Assembly (NCBI RefSeq): GCF_005153485.1
Contig: NZ_CP039740.1
Coordinates: 806,001 to 870,000, forward strand
Direction of reading: 5' to 3'
Length of the DNA: 64,000 nucleotides
From: Pseudolabrys sp. FHR47
Lineage (GTDB): Bacteria; Pseudomonadota; Alphaproteobacteria; Rhizobiales; Xanthobacteraceae
Made by a program: the position numbers and the translations under genes. The notes under the pieces were generated by a model that was not told the DNA's origin, searched no databases, and was given only the letters and a program-made list of their open reading frames with translations. The first letter of the stretch is position 1, and every line of letters begins with the position of its first letter. Positions 43,533 through 52,588 of the stretch are shown here, one piece after another.

Positions 43533-46500
43533 CTACTCCGCCGCGGCGACGCGCATCATGCGCCATTGCGCCAGCAGGGCGCGCAGGGCCGCCGGCTTCA
43601 CCGGCTTGTTCAGGAGCTGAATGTCTTCGGCGCGGGCGCGGTCGCGCACCGCCGGCGTGCGGTCGGCGGTGATCAGGATCGCCGGCAGCGGGCCTAGTTT
43701 TTCACGCAGCGCGATGACGGCGTCGATGCCGTTGCCATGGTCGAGATGATAGTCGACCAGCAGTCCGTTCGGCGGCGTCGCGCTCTCGTCGACCGCTTCC
43801 AACGCCGTCTCCAGATCGCCAGCCTTGATCACCTCGCAGCCCCAGCCGCGCAGCAGCACCGCCATGCCGTCGAGCACGGCCGGCTCGTTGTCGATGCACA
43901 CTGCGGTGGTGCCGGCGAGCTGGCTCGGATCGACCCGGCTTTCGTTGCGGGCGGCAAGTTCGACCGGCTTGGCATTGGAACGTGGCACGGTCACCGCGAA
44001 ATGCGAGCCGCCGCGGCGCGTGCCGTCGACGCTGACGTCGAGCGACAGCACGCGGGCGATACGTTCGACGATCGACAGGCCGAGACCGAGGCCGCGGGCG
44101 ATGCGCGCGCCCTGATCGAGACGATGGAATTCGATGAAGATGTCGCGGCGCTTTGACTCGGGGATGCCGACGCCGGTGTCGTAGACGTCGATGCGCAGGT
44201 CGCGGGCGTTGCGCCGGCAGCCGATCAGCACCTTGCCGGTCGGCGTGTACTTGATGGCGTTGGAGACGAGGTTCTGCACCAGGCGGCGCAGCAGCCGGCG
44301 GTCGGAACGCACCACCAGCGAGCACGGCACGTATTTGAGTTCGAGCCCCTTGGCGGCGGCGAGCGGCGCGAATTCGAGTTCGATCTGCCGCATGATGTCG
44401 TCGATGCGGAACGACGACAGCTCCGGCCGCATGGCGCCGGTGTCGAGCCGCGACATGTCGAGCAGCGCGCCGAAGATTTCCTCCACCGCCTCGAGCGAGG
44501 CATCGATATTGTCGACGAGCTTGCGGTCGTCGCGGCTGCCGCGCTCGACCAGGCTGGTGACGTAAAGCCGCGCGGCATTGAGCGGCTGCAGGATGTCGTG
44601 GCTGGCGGCGGCGAGGAACTTGGTTTTCGAGATGTTGGCGGCGTCGGCTTCGCCCTTGGCGTGGGCGAGCTCGGCGTTGAGCAGTTCGAGTTCCTCGGTG
44701 CGCTCGCGCACGCGGCGCTCCAGCGTCTCGTTGGAACGCTCCAGCGCTTCGGCGGCCTCGACGCTGGCGGTGATGTCGGTGAAGGTGGTGACGATGCCGC
44801 CGTCCGGCATGTGGTTGGCGCGCACCTCGATCACCAGATCCCCGTTGGCGGAGCGCTCCATGAATACGTCGTTGCCGGAGATGTAGCGCTCGATCTGCGC
44901 GCGCACGATGCCTTCGACGCGGTCGGGGGCGACGTCGCCGCGTTGCGCGTTGAAGCGAAGGATGTCGGCAAGGCTGTTGCCGACGCGGATCAGGCTCGGC
45001 GGCAAATCGAGAATTTCGCCGAACTGGCGGTTCCAGCAGATCAGTTGCAGGTCGCGGTCGAACACGGCGATGCCCTGGCGCACGTGGTCGAGCGCCGTCT
45101 GCAGGATTTCGCGGTTGTACTGGATCGCCGCCGAGGCATCGTCGAGCAGCTTGAGCGCCGCTTTGGTCGACACCGTGCGCTTGCGCAGCAACAGCGATAG
45201 CACCAGGCGCGACGATGCGCCGCCGATCGCCGACGACAGGATGTGCTCGGCATGGCGCACCAGCCGGAAGTCGGCCTCGTCCTTCGGGTCGAGGCTGATG
45301 CGGTGCGTATTGGCGAACTCCTCGAACGAGGCGCGCGTGCGTTCCTCGCCCAGATAGCGTGCCACGGTACCGGTGAGTTCTTCGACCGTTACCGCGGAGC
45401 GCCACAGCCGGAAGCTCGGCGTGATCGGCGTCAGTGCCGACGGCACGAAGGTGTTGGCCTGCAACCGTTCGATCGGCGTCGGTTCGCGGCGCAGCGAGAA
45501 GCCGATGTAGAACAGGACATTGAGGGCGAGGCTCCACACCACGCCATGCACCAGTGGCGACAGGTCGAGGCCGAGGAAGTGCTGTGGTCGCAGCATGGCG
45601 ATGCCCCACGGCCCTTCGGTGAGGATGCGCTGGCCGATGACGCCGATGTCGGCGAATGTCGGCAACAGCAGCGTGTAACCCCACATCAGCGTGCCGGCGA
45701 CCATGCCGGCCATGGCGCCGGCCGCGGTCGCGCGCCGCCAGAACAGGCCGCCGAAAAACGCCGGCGCCAATTGCGCCACCGCTGCGAAGGACAGAAGGCC
45801 GATGGACGCGAGCTGCGCCGGGCCGGCAGCCCGATAGTAGAAATAGGCGAGGATCAGAATCGCGAAGATCGACAGCCGCCGCACCGTCAGCAGCAGCGAG
45901 CCGACATTCTCGCGGCCGGCCAGCAGGGTGCTACGCCGTTGCAGCACCAGCGGCATGATCAGGTCGTTGGAGATCATGATCGATAGAGCTACCGATTCGA
46001 CAATCACCATCGCGGTTGCGGCCGACAGGCCGCCGACAAAGGCGGCAATCGTCAGAATGTAGGAACCGGTCTGCAGCGGCAGCGCCAGCACGAACATGTC
46101 GCTGTCGACGGCGCTGCCCTTGAAGACGAGAAGGCCGGCAATGGCGATCGGCACTACGAAGATGTTGATCAGCACCAGATAGAGCGGGAACAGCCATGCG
46201 GCGCGGCGGATTTCGCCTTCATTGTTGTTCTCCACGACCGCCACATGGAACTGGCGCGGCAGCAGAATAATCGCCATGAACGACAGGAAGGTGGTGGCGA
46301 TGAATACATCGAAGGCTGGCTCCCGCGTCAGCAGCCCCGCGGTCTGGGCGTGCTGCCGCGCCGCTTCGAACAGGGCACCCGGCCCGTCGAACATCCAGAA
46401 CGTGACGAAGATGCCGACCGCGAGAAAGGCGAACAGCTTGACGATCGACTCGGTTGCGATCGCCAGCATCAAGCCGTCCTGATGCTCGGTCGCGTCGATA

Positions 46501-47105
46501 TGGCGGGTGCCGAACAGGACGGCGAAGGTCGCCATCGACAGCGCCACGAACAGCGCGATATCGCCGAGCAGCGGTCGCGACAGGTCGTCGGCGGGCGTGA
46601 CGTGCGCCAGGATAGTTTCAAGCGACGCCGAGACGGCTTTGAGCTGCAGCGCGATATAGGGAATAGTGCCGATGATGGCGATCAGCGCGACGGTCGCCGC
46701 CACCGCCTGACCCTTGCCGTAACGCGCGGCGATGAAGTCGGCGATCGAGGTGATGTTCTGCGCTTTCGCCAGCCGCACGATGCGGACCAGCAGCGGCGAG
46801 AACAGGCCGATCATCAGCACCGGGCCGATATAAATCGTCAGGAACTCATAGCCGGTGCGTGAGGCCGAGCCGACCGAGCCGAAGAAGGTCCACGATGTAC
46901 AGTAGATCGCCAACGACAGCGGGTAGATCATCAGCCGCGTGCGTCCGGCCGCGCCAAGTCCCTGGCTTTGGCCCTGGCTCGGCGCGCCCTGCGCACCGCC
47001 CAGCACACGGCTGCGCCCGCGCAGGCGGTCGCCGTAGCTCGCGATCAGGAACAGAAGGCCGATATAGCCCAGCGCGACTGCTATAACGACCCAGCCTTGC
47101 AGCAT
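43533..47105 (-). CDS. Hybrid sensor kinase with SLC5 transporter domain, CrbS-like
   Basis: A 1190-residue protein: sodium:solute symporter-like domain with about 13 helices (1-540), a linker resembling a STAC segment (about 560-660), PAS domain (672-780), coiled coil (780-825), HisKA with His836 in AAASHDILQPLNAARL, ATPase domain (930-1042; NLVSNAIKY, DTGVGIP, RGLGLGLSIV), and a C-terminal receiver (1066-1182) with Asp1118 and Lys1167. This is the architecture of CrbS/MxtR, which sense acetate-related signals and turn on acs and symporter genes through CrbR. Convergent with the regulator gene. Confidence 0.9.
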   Translation of the reverse strand: MLQGWVVIAVALGYIGLLFLIASYGDRLRGRSRVLGGAQGAPSQGQSQGLGAAGRTRLMIYPLSLAIYCTSWTFFGSVGSASRTGYEFLTIYIGPVLMIGLFSPLLVRIVRLAKAQNITSIADFIAARYGKGQAVAATVALIAIIGTIPYIALQLKAVSASLETILAHVTPADDLSRPLLGDIALFVALSMATFAVLFGTRHIDATEHQDGLMLAIATESIVKLFAFLAVGIFVTFWMFDGPGALFEAARQHAQTAGLLTREPAFDVFIATTFLSFMAIILLPRQFHVAVVENNNEGEIRRAAWLFPLYLVLINIFVVPIAIAGLLVFKGSAVDSDMFVLALPLQTGSYILTIAAFVGGLSAATAMVIVESVALSIMISNDLIMPLVLQRRSTLLAGRENVGSLLLTVRRLSIFAILILAYFYYRAAGPAQLASIGLLSFAAVAQLAPAFFGGLFWRRATAAGAMAGMVAGTLMWGYTLLLPTFADIGVIGQRILTEGPWGIAMLRPQHFLGLDLSPLVHGVVWSLALNVLFYIGFSLRREPTPIERLQANTFVPSALTPITPSFRLWRSAVTVEELTGTVARYLGEERTRASFEEFANTHRISLDPKDEADFRLVRHAEHILSSAIGGASSRLVLSLLLRKRTVSTKAALKLLDDASAAIQYNREILQTALDHVRQGIAVFDRDLQLICWNRQFGEILDLPPSLIRVGNSLADILRFNAQRGDVAPDRVEGIVRAQIERYISGNDVFMERSANGDLVIEVRANHMPDGGIVTTFTDITASVEAAEALERSNETLERRVRERTEELELLNAELAHAKGEADAANISKTKFLAAASHDILQPLNAARLYVTSLVERGSRDDRKLVDNIDASLEAVEEIFGALLDMSRLDTGAMRPELSSFRIDDIMRQIELEFAPLAAAKGLELKYVPCSLVVRSDRRLLRRLVQNLVSNAIKYTPTGKVLIGCRRNARDLRIDVYDTGVGIPESKRRDIFIEFHRLDQGARIARGLGLGLSIVERIARVLSLDVSVDGTRRGGSHFAVTVPRSNAKPVELAARNESRVDPSQLAGTTAVCIDNEPAVLDGMAVLLRGWGCEVIKAGDLETALEAVDESATPPNGLLVDYHLDHGNGIDAVIALREKLGPLPAILITADRTPAVRDRARAEDIQLLNKPVKPAALRALLAQWRMMRVAAAE

Positions 47106-47119
47106 TCAACGCTCCGGAC

Positions 47120-47136
47120 AGGGAGCTAAGCTCCCT
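47120..47136. promoter_or_regulatory. Palindrome just upstream of the hybrid kinase start
   Basis: AGGGAGCT-A-AGCTCCCT, 8-bp arms with one base between, 15 bases before the kinase ATG on the minus strand. It could be an operator or, in RNA, a hairpin next to the ribosome site (CCGGAG at about 47112-47117). Confidence 0.45.
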
Positions 47137-47216
47137 CGTTAACAGGCTATTTTATCCTTCCTAGATGCGGAAGGGTAGCCGCCGATTTCGGCCCGGGACG
47201 TCCTGCGACAGTCTGG

Positions 47217-47232
47217 AATGATCTGGATCATT
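47217..47232. promoter_or_regulatory. Palindrome in kinase/exonuclease divergent region
   Basis: AATGATC-TG-GATCATT, perfect 7-bp arms, 64 bases before the exonuclease-CBS gene start. Size and symmetry suit a dimeric regulator site. Which regulator is unknown. Confidence 0.45.
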
Positions 47233-47295
47233 TAACTGCCGCAAGCCGCCGGTCTACTCTGCATTCAACCAGAATCGCTCGGGGAGGGGCTCTTT

Positions 47296-49416
47296 ATGGC
47301 GATTACCGGCAATGCGACACCGCTGATTTCGCTCAATGCCGTGGTCGTCGACACCGAAACCACCGGGCTCGACCCCGCCAAGGCCCGCATCGTCGAGATC
47401 GGGCTGGTGCCGCTCAACGGCGGCAAGCTCAACGAAACCGGCGCGCTGCGGCGGCTGGTCAATCCTGGCGAACCGATCCCGCCGGCGACCACGAAAATCC
47501 ACCACATCGACGATGCGGCGGTCGCCGATGCGCCTCAGTTCGCCGCGGCCTGGCCGGAGATTTCCCAGCGGCTCGGCGATTCCGTCTGGATCGGGCACAC
47601 GCTCGGCTTTGATCTGGCCGTGCTCAAGCGCGAATGCGAGCGCGCCGGTCTGCCGTGGCGGGCGCCGCGCACGCTCGACACGCGGCTGCTGGCGCAGGTT
47701 GTTGAGCCGCGCCTCGGCGGCTTCACGCTGGAGCATCTCGCCAGTTGGCTCAATGTTACCATTGCCGACCGGCATTCGGCGGTCGGCGACGCCGTTCTCA
47801 CCGCGCGCATTTTCCTCGCGCTGCTGCCGAAGTTGCGTGAGGGCAATATCCGCACGCTGGCAGAAGCCGAGAAGGCGTGTCTTGCGCTCAGCGAGGTGCT
47901 CGATGATCAGCATCGCGCCGGCTGGGAGCAGGCTGTGGCGCAGCCGCGTGGCCGCGTACGGGGCTCGCTCGATCGCATTGATACCTATCCATATCGCCAC
48001 CGCGTCGCCGATGTCATGACGCCGGTGGTGAAGACCATTGTCGCGACGGCGCCGTTGTCTGAGGCGCTCGACATGATGGTGCGGGAGAAAATATCGTCGC
48101 TGCTGGTCGCGCCCGCCGCAAGCGACACGCCGTTGCGGATCGCCGATGCCGCCATCGTTACCGAGCGTGACGTCATGCGCGTGCTCGGCGAACGCGGCGT
48201 GGACGCGCTCCAGACTCCGGTCGGAAAAGTCGCCAGCCGGCCGGTGATCGCCTTGCCGCGCGCGGCCTTTGTGTATCGCGCGCTTGGCCGCATGAGCCGG
48301 CACCGGCTGCGCCATCTCGTCGTCGAGAACGAGGACGGTGAAGTGTGCGGAATCGTCAGTGCGCGCGATTTGTTGAAGCTACGCGCGCAGGAACTGACCA
48401 TCCTCGGCGATGCGGTCGATACGGCCGAGGACGTTCACGATCTCGGCGCCGCCTGGGCGCGGCTACCGCACGCGGCGGAAGGCCTGCTCGACGAAGGCGT
48501 TGGCGCGCGCGATATCGCGGCCGTGATTTCGCGCGAGCTCGGAGCGTTGACACGCCGCGCCGGCGTGCTGGCCGAGCGGCGCATGCTGGAGGGCGGCAAA
48601 GGCGGACCGCCTTGCCCTTATGCACTCTGCGTGCTCGGGTCCGCCGGTCGCGGCGAAAGTCTGCTGGCGATGGACCAGGACAACGCCATTGTCTTTGCCG
48701 AAGGCGAGCCGGGCGGCACCGAGGATCTCTGGTTCACGGAGTTCGCCACCATCGTCGCCGACATTCTGCACGAGGTCGGCGTGCCCTATTGCACCGGCGG
48801 CGTTATGGCCAAAAACGAAAGCTGGCGCGGCTCGCTGGCGACATGGCGGGCGCGGCTCGCCTCGTGGCTGACGCGGTCGTCGCCGGCCGATCTGTTAGCA
48901 GTCGATATCTTCTTCGACCTGCTCGCAGTTCATGGCGATGCGCGGTTGGCGAATGAAATCTGGCGCAGCGGTTTCGACGAGGCCGAGGGCAATGTCATGT
49001 TCGCCAAGCTGCTGGCCGAAGCCGGTGGCGAGGTGACGCCCAGCCTGACCATGCTCGGCGGCATCCGCACCGACAATGGCCGCATCGATCTCAAACGTGC
49101 TGGCCTGTTCGGCATCGTTACGCTCGCTCGGGTGCTTGCGGTCCGCTATCATCTCGTCGAGAGATCGACGCCGGCGCGTCTGGCGGCCGCGGCGGCCCTA
49201 GGGCGAGGTGCCGCCGATCTCGAGGCGCTCGGCCGTGCTCAGGCGCTTTTCCTGGACTTGATTCTGGCGCAGCAACTGGCTGATATGCATGCCGGGCAAC
49301 CGCCGGGCAACAAGGTCGAGGTCAAGGCGCTCAACGCCGAGCAGCGCGGCAATCTGAAAGCCGCGCTCGTCGCCGTGCAGCATCTGTCAACGCTGACGCA
49401 GGACCTTTTGTACTGA
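47296..49416 (+). CDS. Exonuclease / CBS pair / DUF294 nucleotidyltransferase-like fusion
   Basis: A 706-residue fusion. (1) N-terminal DEDDh exonuclease like DNA polymerase III epsilon: Asp19 and Glu21 in VVDTETTGLD, Asp106 in GHTLGFDLAVL, His160 and Asp165 in RHSAVGDAVLTA. (2) Two CBS domains, about 236-366 (ADVMTP and SARDLLKLR). (3) DUF294 nucleotidyltransferase-like domain with GSAGRGES (448-455) and Asp460, Asp462, then its helical C-terminal domain. In gammaproteobacteria the exonuclease and CBS/DUF294 parts are separate genes beside the symporter. Probably ligand-regulated; target unknown. Divergent from the kinase. Confidence 0.88.
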   Translation: MAITGNATPLISLNAVVVDTETTGLDPAKARIVEIGLVPLNGGKLNETGALRRLVNPGEPIPPATTKIHHIDDAAVADAPQFAAAWPEISQRLGDSVWIGHTLGFDLAVLKRECERAGLPWRAPRTLDTRLLAQVVEPRLGGFTLEHLASWLNVTIADRHSAVGDAVLTARIFLALLPKLREGNIRTLAEAEKACLALSEVLDDQHRAGWEQAVAQPRGRVRGSLDRIDTYPYRHRVADVMTPVVKTIVATAPLSEALDMMVREKISSLLVAPAASDTPLRIADAAIVTERDVMRVLGERGVDALQTPVGKVASRPVIALPRAAFVYRALGRMSRHRLRHLVVENEDGEVCGIVSARDLLKLRAQELTILGDAVDTAEDVHDLGAAWARLPHAAEGLLDEGVGARDIAAVISRELGALTRRAGVLAERRMLEGGKGGPPCPYALCVLGSAGRGESLLAMDQDNAIVFAEGEPGGTEDLWFTEFATIVADILHEVGVPYCTGGVMAKNESWRGSLATWRARLASWLTRSSPADLLAVDIFFDLLAVHGDARLANEIWRSGFDEAEGNVMFAKLLAEAGGEVTPSLTMLGGIRTDNGRIDLKRAGLFGIVTLARVLAVRYHLVERSTPARLAAAAALGRGAADLEALGRAQALFLDLILAQQLADMHAGQPPGNKVEVKALNAEQRGNLKAALVAVQHLSTLTQDLLY

Positions 49417-49455
49417 AGCGGTTTGACCGCGCCGCGGGAGTGGAGCATTGACAGA

Positions 49456-50601
49456 GTGCGCTGTGCGTTGCGGCGCGTTCTGGAAGTCTCGCCGTTGACT
49501 GCCTCGCCGAAACACGACCGGATCACGCTGTTCCGCAACATTGCGGAAACGATGGTGTTCGCCGCCATCGGCGGATTGGCTTTCGGCTTGCTCGGCATTC
49601 CCGCCGGATATCTGTCCGGCTCTATTCTTGTCGTCGCCTGCGCGGCGCTTGCCGGCCGGCCCATGGGCGTGCCGCAACCGCTGGTGCGGGTCCTTGTCGT
49701 GCTGATCGGCATTTCGCTTGGCGCCGTGGTGACGCCGGAGACATTGCGCGGCATCGCCACCTATCCGGTCAGCATCGCCGTGCTGCTGGCTACGACGGTG
49801 GCGATCACCGTCGCGGGCACCGTGTATTTGCGCCTGGTTCATCGCTGGGACGGAATGACGGCCTATCTTGGTGCCGTGCCGGGCGGGCTGTCGCAGGTGA
49901 TGGCATTGGCCATCGAGTTCAAGGTCGATGTCCGCGGCGTCGCCATCGTGCAGACCGTGCGGGTCATCATTCTTTCCGTCGGCCTGCCGGCCTTGTTCGT
50001 GGCGCTCGGGCTCGTCGAACGTGTGAGCGCGCCGTCGCAAGCGTCGTTCGATCCGTCGCAAGCGGACGAACTCGCCATCCTTGTCGCTCTGTCATCGGCC
50101 GCCGCGATCCTGGCGCATCGGTTGCGACTTCCCGGCGGCCTGTTGTTCGGCGCCATGATCACCTCGGCGGTGCTGCACGGCACCGACACGCTGCGCGTCG
50201 TCATGCCGTGGTGGCTGTCCTACACGGCGATGATCGCCTTCGGCGCCGTGAGCGGCGCACGCTTTGCCGATACGCCGGTGTGGCTGCTGCTGCGTTACAC
50301 CGGGGCGGCGTTCGGCGTTTTCGCCGTCGCCACGGCGGTCACCGCCGGGTTCGCCGGCCTGCTGCTGCTGTTTCTCGACATTCCGGTGGCCGAGGTGATG
50401 GTCGCCTACGCGCCAGGCGCCGTCGATGCCATGCTGCTGCTGGCGCTCGCGCTCAGCTTCGACCCGGTCTATGTCGGCACGCACCATCTGGTGCGCATTA
50501 TTTTCGTGATGGGGACCACGCCGATTCTGGTGCGGCTGCGTGCCCGCGGCATCGACAAAGGCCCACCGGTCAAGCCGTCGCCGGATGCGGTGGACGACTA
50601 G
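49456..50601 (+). CDS. AbrB-family permease
   Basis: A membrane protein of about 381 residues with two AbrB duplications (DUF in the ammonia monooxygenase-associated family): GGLAFGLLGIPAGYLSGSILVV, LGAVPGGLSQVMALAIEFKVDVRG, then HRLRLPGGLLFGAMITSAVLHG, VAYAPGAVDAMLLLALALSFDPVYVGTHH. The duplication is evident in the paired PGG and APGA motifs. Function unknown. The start is unsure: GTG 49456 with GGAG upstream, or TTG 49423. It reads on from the exonuclease fusion gene, 40 bases away. Confidence 0.85.
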   Translation: MRCALRRVLEVSPLTASPKHDRITLFRNIAETMVFAAIGGLAFGLLGIPAGYLSGSILVVACAALAGRPMGVPQPLVRVLVVLIGISLGAVVTPETLRGIATYPVSIAVLLATTVAITVAGTVYLRLVHRWDGMTAYLGAVPGGLSQVMALAIEFKVDVRGVAIVQTVRVIILSVGLPALFVALGLVERVSAPSQASFDPSQADELAILVALSSAAAILAHRLRLPGGLLFGAMITSAVLHGTDTLRVVMPWWLSYTAMIAFGAVSGARFADTPVWLLLRYTGAAFGVFAVATAVTAGFAGLLLLFLDIPVAEVMVAYAPGAVDAMLLLALALSFDPVYVGTHHLVRIIFVMGTTPILVRLRARGIDKGPPVKPSPDAVDD

Positions 50602-50604
50602 CGA

Positions 50605-51834
50605 TTACTCCGCCGCGAGCTGCTGGCGGTTCTTCGGCAGTTGCAGCCGTTCCCAGACATCGACCAAAGCTTCGGCGAGGCGGTCGATCAGCGTGTCGTC
50701 GTGATAGGGCGACGGCGTGATGCGCAGGCGTTCCAGACCGCGCGGCACGGTCGGATAGTTGATCGGCTGGATGTAGATGCCGTGATCCTCGAGCAGCATG
50801 TCGGTGGCGATCTTGACCTTCTCCGGGTCGGCAACGAGCACCGGCACGATGTGCGTATCCGACGGCATCACCGGCAGGCCGGCGGCGTTGAGCACGGCCT
50901 TGACGCGTGCGGCGCGGTCCTGATGGCGCTCGCGCTCCCACTGCGACGTCTTGAGATGACGGATCGCCGCGGTCGCGGCGGCGCAGATCGCCGGCGGCAG
51001 CGCGGTGGTGAAGATGAAGCCCGGCGCATAGGAACGCACGGCGTCGATCATCGCCGCGGAACCGGCGATGTAACCGCCGAGGCAGCCGAACGCCTTGGCC
51101 AACGTGCCCTCGATGACGTCGATGCGATGCGCGGCCTCGTCGCGTTCGGTGACGCCGCCGCCACGCGGGCCGTACATGCCGACGGCGTGGACCTCGTCGA
51201 CATAGGTCATGGCATTGTACTTGTCGGCGAGATCGCAGATCGCATGCAGCGGCGCGACGTCGCCATCCATCGAATAGAGGCTTTCGAACAGGATGATCTT
51301 CGGGCGATCCGGGTCGGCGGCCTTGAGCAGTTCCTCGAGATGGCCGAGGTCGTTATGGCGCCAGATCACTTTCTCGCAGCCGGACTGGCGCACGCCCTCG
51401 ATCATCGAATTGTGGTTCAGCGCGTCCGATAGGATGAGGCAGTTCGGCAGCAGCCTGGCGATGGTCGGGATGCCGGTCTGGTTCGAGACATAGCCGGACG
51501 TGAAAACGAGCGCGGCTTCCTTGCCGTGCAGGTCGGCGAGCTCGCGCTCCAGCTCGACCAGCGGATGATTGGTGCCGGCGATGTTGCGGGTGCCGCCGGC
51601 GCCGGTGCCCATGCGCGCCGCGACGTCGACCATGGCGCCGATCACCTGCGGATGCTGGGCCATGCCGAGATAGTCGTTGGAGCACCAGATCACGACCTCG
51701 CGCTTGCCGTCCGGGGCATGCCAGTAGGCGTGGGGAAAGCGGCCGGCGATGCGTTCGAGGTCGGCAAAGACGCGGTAGCGGCGTTCGTGGCGCAACTGAT
51801 CCAGGGCGGACACGAAGAAGGTGTTGTAATCCAT
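50605..51834 (-). CDS. hemA: 5-aminolevulinate synthase (C4 pathway)
   Basis: PLP enzyme joining glycine and succinyl-CoA in the first step of haem synthesis in alphaproteobacteria. 409 residues; [14 protein letters not shown] binds the cofactor phosphate region, [25 protein letters not shown] with the PLP Asp, and Lys247 in [14 protein letters not shown] forms the Schiff base. Start [15 protein letters not shown] is typical. A perfect TTGAC-N4-GTCAA box lies about 100 bases upstream, so expression probably rises under low oxygen via an FNR or FixK protein. Confidence 0.97.
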   Translation of the reverse strand: MDYNTFFVSALDQLRHERRYRVFADLERIAGRFPHAYWHAPDGKREVVIWCSNDYLGMAQHPQVIGAMVDVAARMGTGAGGTRNIAGTNHPLVELERELADLHGKEAALVFTSGYVSNQTGIPTIARLLPNCLILSDALNHNSMIEGVRQSGCEKVIWRHNDLGHLEELLKAADPDRPKIILFESLYSMDGDVAPLHAICDLADKYNAMTYVDEVHAVGMYGPRGGGVTERDEAAHRIDVIEGTLAKAFGCLGGYIAGSAAMIDAVRSYAPGFIFTTALPPAICAAATAAIRHLKTSQWERERHQDRAARVKAVLNAAGLPVMPSDTHIVPVLVADPEKVKIATDMLLEDHGIYIQPINYPTVPRGLERLRITPSPYHDDTLIDRLAEALVDVWERLQLPKNRQQLAAE

Positions 51835-51930
51835 TGATTTTCTACTCTCTCGCCCCGGTCGTCACCCCTTTTTAGAGGGGTTCCAGCCCGCTTGTCGAGG
51901 CAAGAATCGTATAATTCCAAGGAGGCGGTA

Positions 51931-51944
51931 TTGACCGAGGTCAA
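51931..51944. promoter_or_regulatory. FNR/FixK-type box upstream of hemA
   Basis: TTGACCGAGGTCAA, a perfect palindrome with the TTGA-N6-TCAA core of FNR, FnrL and FixK sites. It lies between hemA and the NUDIX gene, both minus strand, 97 bases before the hemA start. Oxygen control of hemA by such regulators is known in Rhodobacter and Bradyrhizobium. Confidence 0.8.
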
Positions 51945-51964
51945 TCGGAGGCCGTTTTGCGTCG

Positions 51965-52522
51965 TCAGCGCGAGGTGAAGGACGACAGGTCGAGGAAGCC
52001 GCGCATGCCGGCTAGCATCAGCGCCCCGATGTGCAGCTGGAGCGTGAATTCGCCGGTATAGATCATGGCGCCGAGTTCCGTCGGGCTGACGAGGTTGAGC
52101 TCGATTCCGGCCTCGACGCCCGCACCCGGTGGGCGCGGCGCCGTCTCGACGAAAAAGGAATGCACCTTGTTCGACAGGCGCGCCGTGCATGGCGCGAATG
52201 TGCCGAGCGCATGCACCGCCTTGGCCGGATAGCCGGTCTCCTCGAACAGTTCGCGCTCGCAGCTTTTGGCAGGATCCTCGCCAGGCTCGGTCATGCCGGC
52301 CGGCAGTTCCCAGGTCTTGCGCTCCACGGCGGGGCGATACTGCTGCACGATGGGGATGCGACCATCCGGCGTCAGCGCGACGATGGCGATGTAATCCTGC
52401 TGGCCGACGGCGTGGTACAGCTCGGTCGTGCCGTTCTTATATTCGACCTCGCGCTCGATCACCTTCATCCACGGCGAGATGTCGATCTCGCGGCGCGACT
52501 TGATCTTCGGGTATTCGCCCAT
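51965..52522 (-). CDS. NUDIX hydrolase, ADP-ribose pyrophosphatase-like
   Basis: A 185-residue NUDIX protein. The complete box Gx5Ex7REUxEExGU is at 76-98: G76 MTEPG E82 ... RELFEETGY. The sequence before it (VQQYRPAVERKTWELPAG) fits the ADP-ribose pyrophosphatase group, which clears nucleotide sugars and ADP-ribose. ATG 52522 has GGAG 6 bases upstream; a GTG at 52534 would add four residues. Confidence 0.9.
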   Translation of the reverse strand: MGEYPKIKSRREIDISPWMKVIEREVEYKNGTTELYHAVGQQDYIAIVALTPDGRIPIVQQYRPAVERKTWELPAGMTEPGEDPAKSCERELFEETGYPAKAVHALGTFAPCTARLSNKVHSFFVETAPRPPGAGVEAGIELNLVSPTELGAMIYTGEFTLQLHIGALMLAGMRGFLDLSSFTSR

Positions 52523-52558
52523 GGTCGGCTCCACTGAGGTGCGGAGCCTAGCATGGAA

Positions 52559-52583
52559 GTGTCCCCGCGAAAGCGGGGACCGA
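52559..52583. repeat. Half GTCCCCGCGAAAGCGGGGAC element
   Basis: A single arm with its small hairpin (tccccgcgaaagcgggga) just after the C-methyltransferase stop; the matching second half is absent. Confidence 0.7.
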
Positions 52584-52588
52584 TACCG

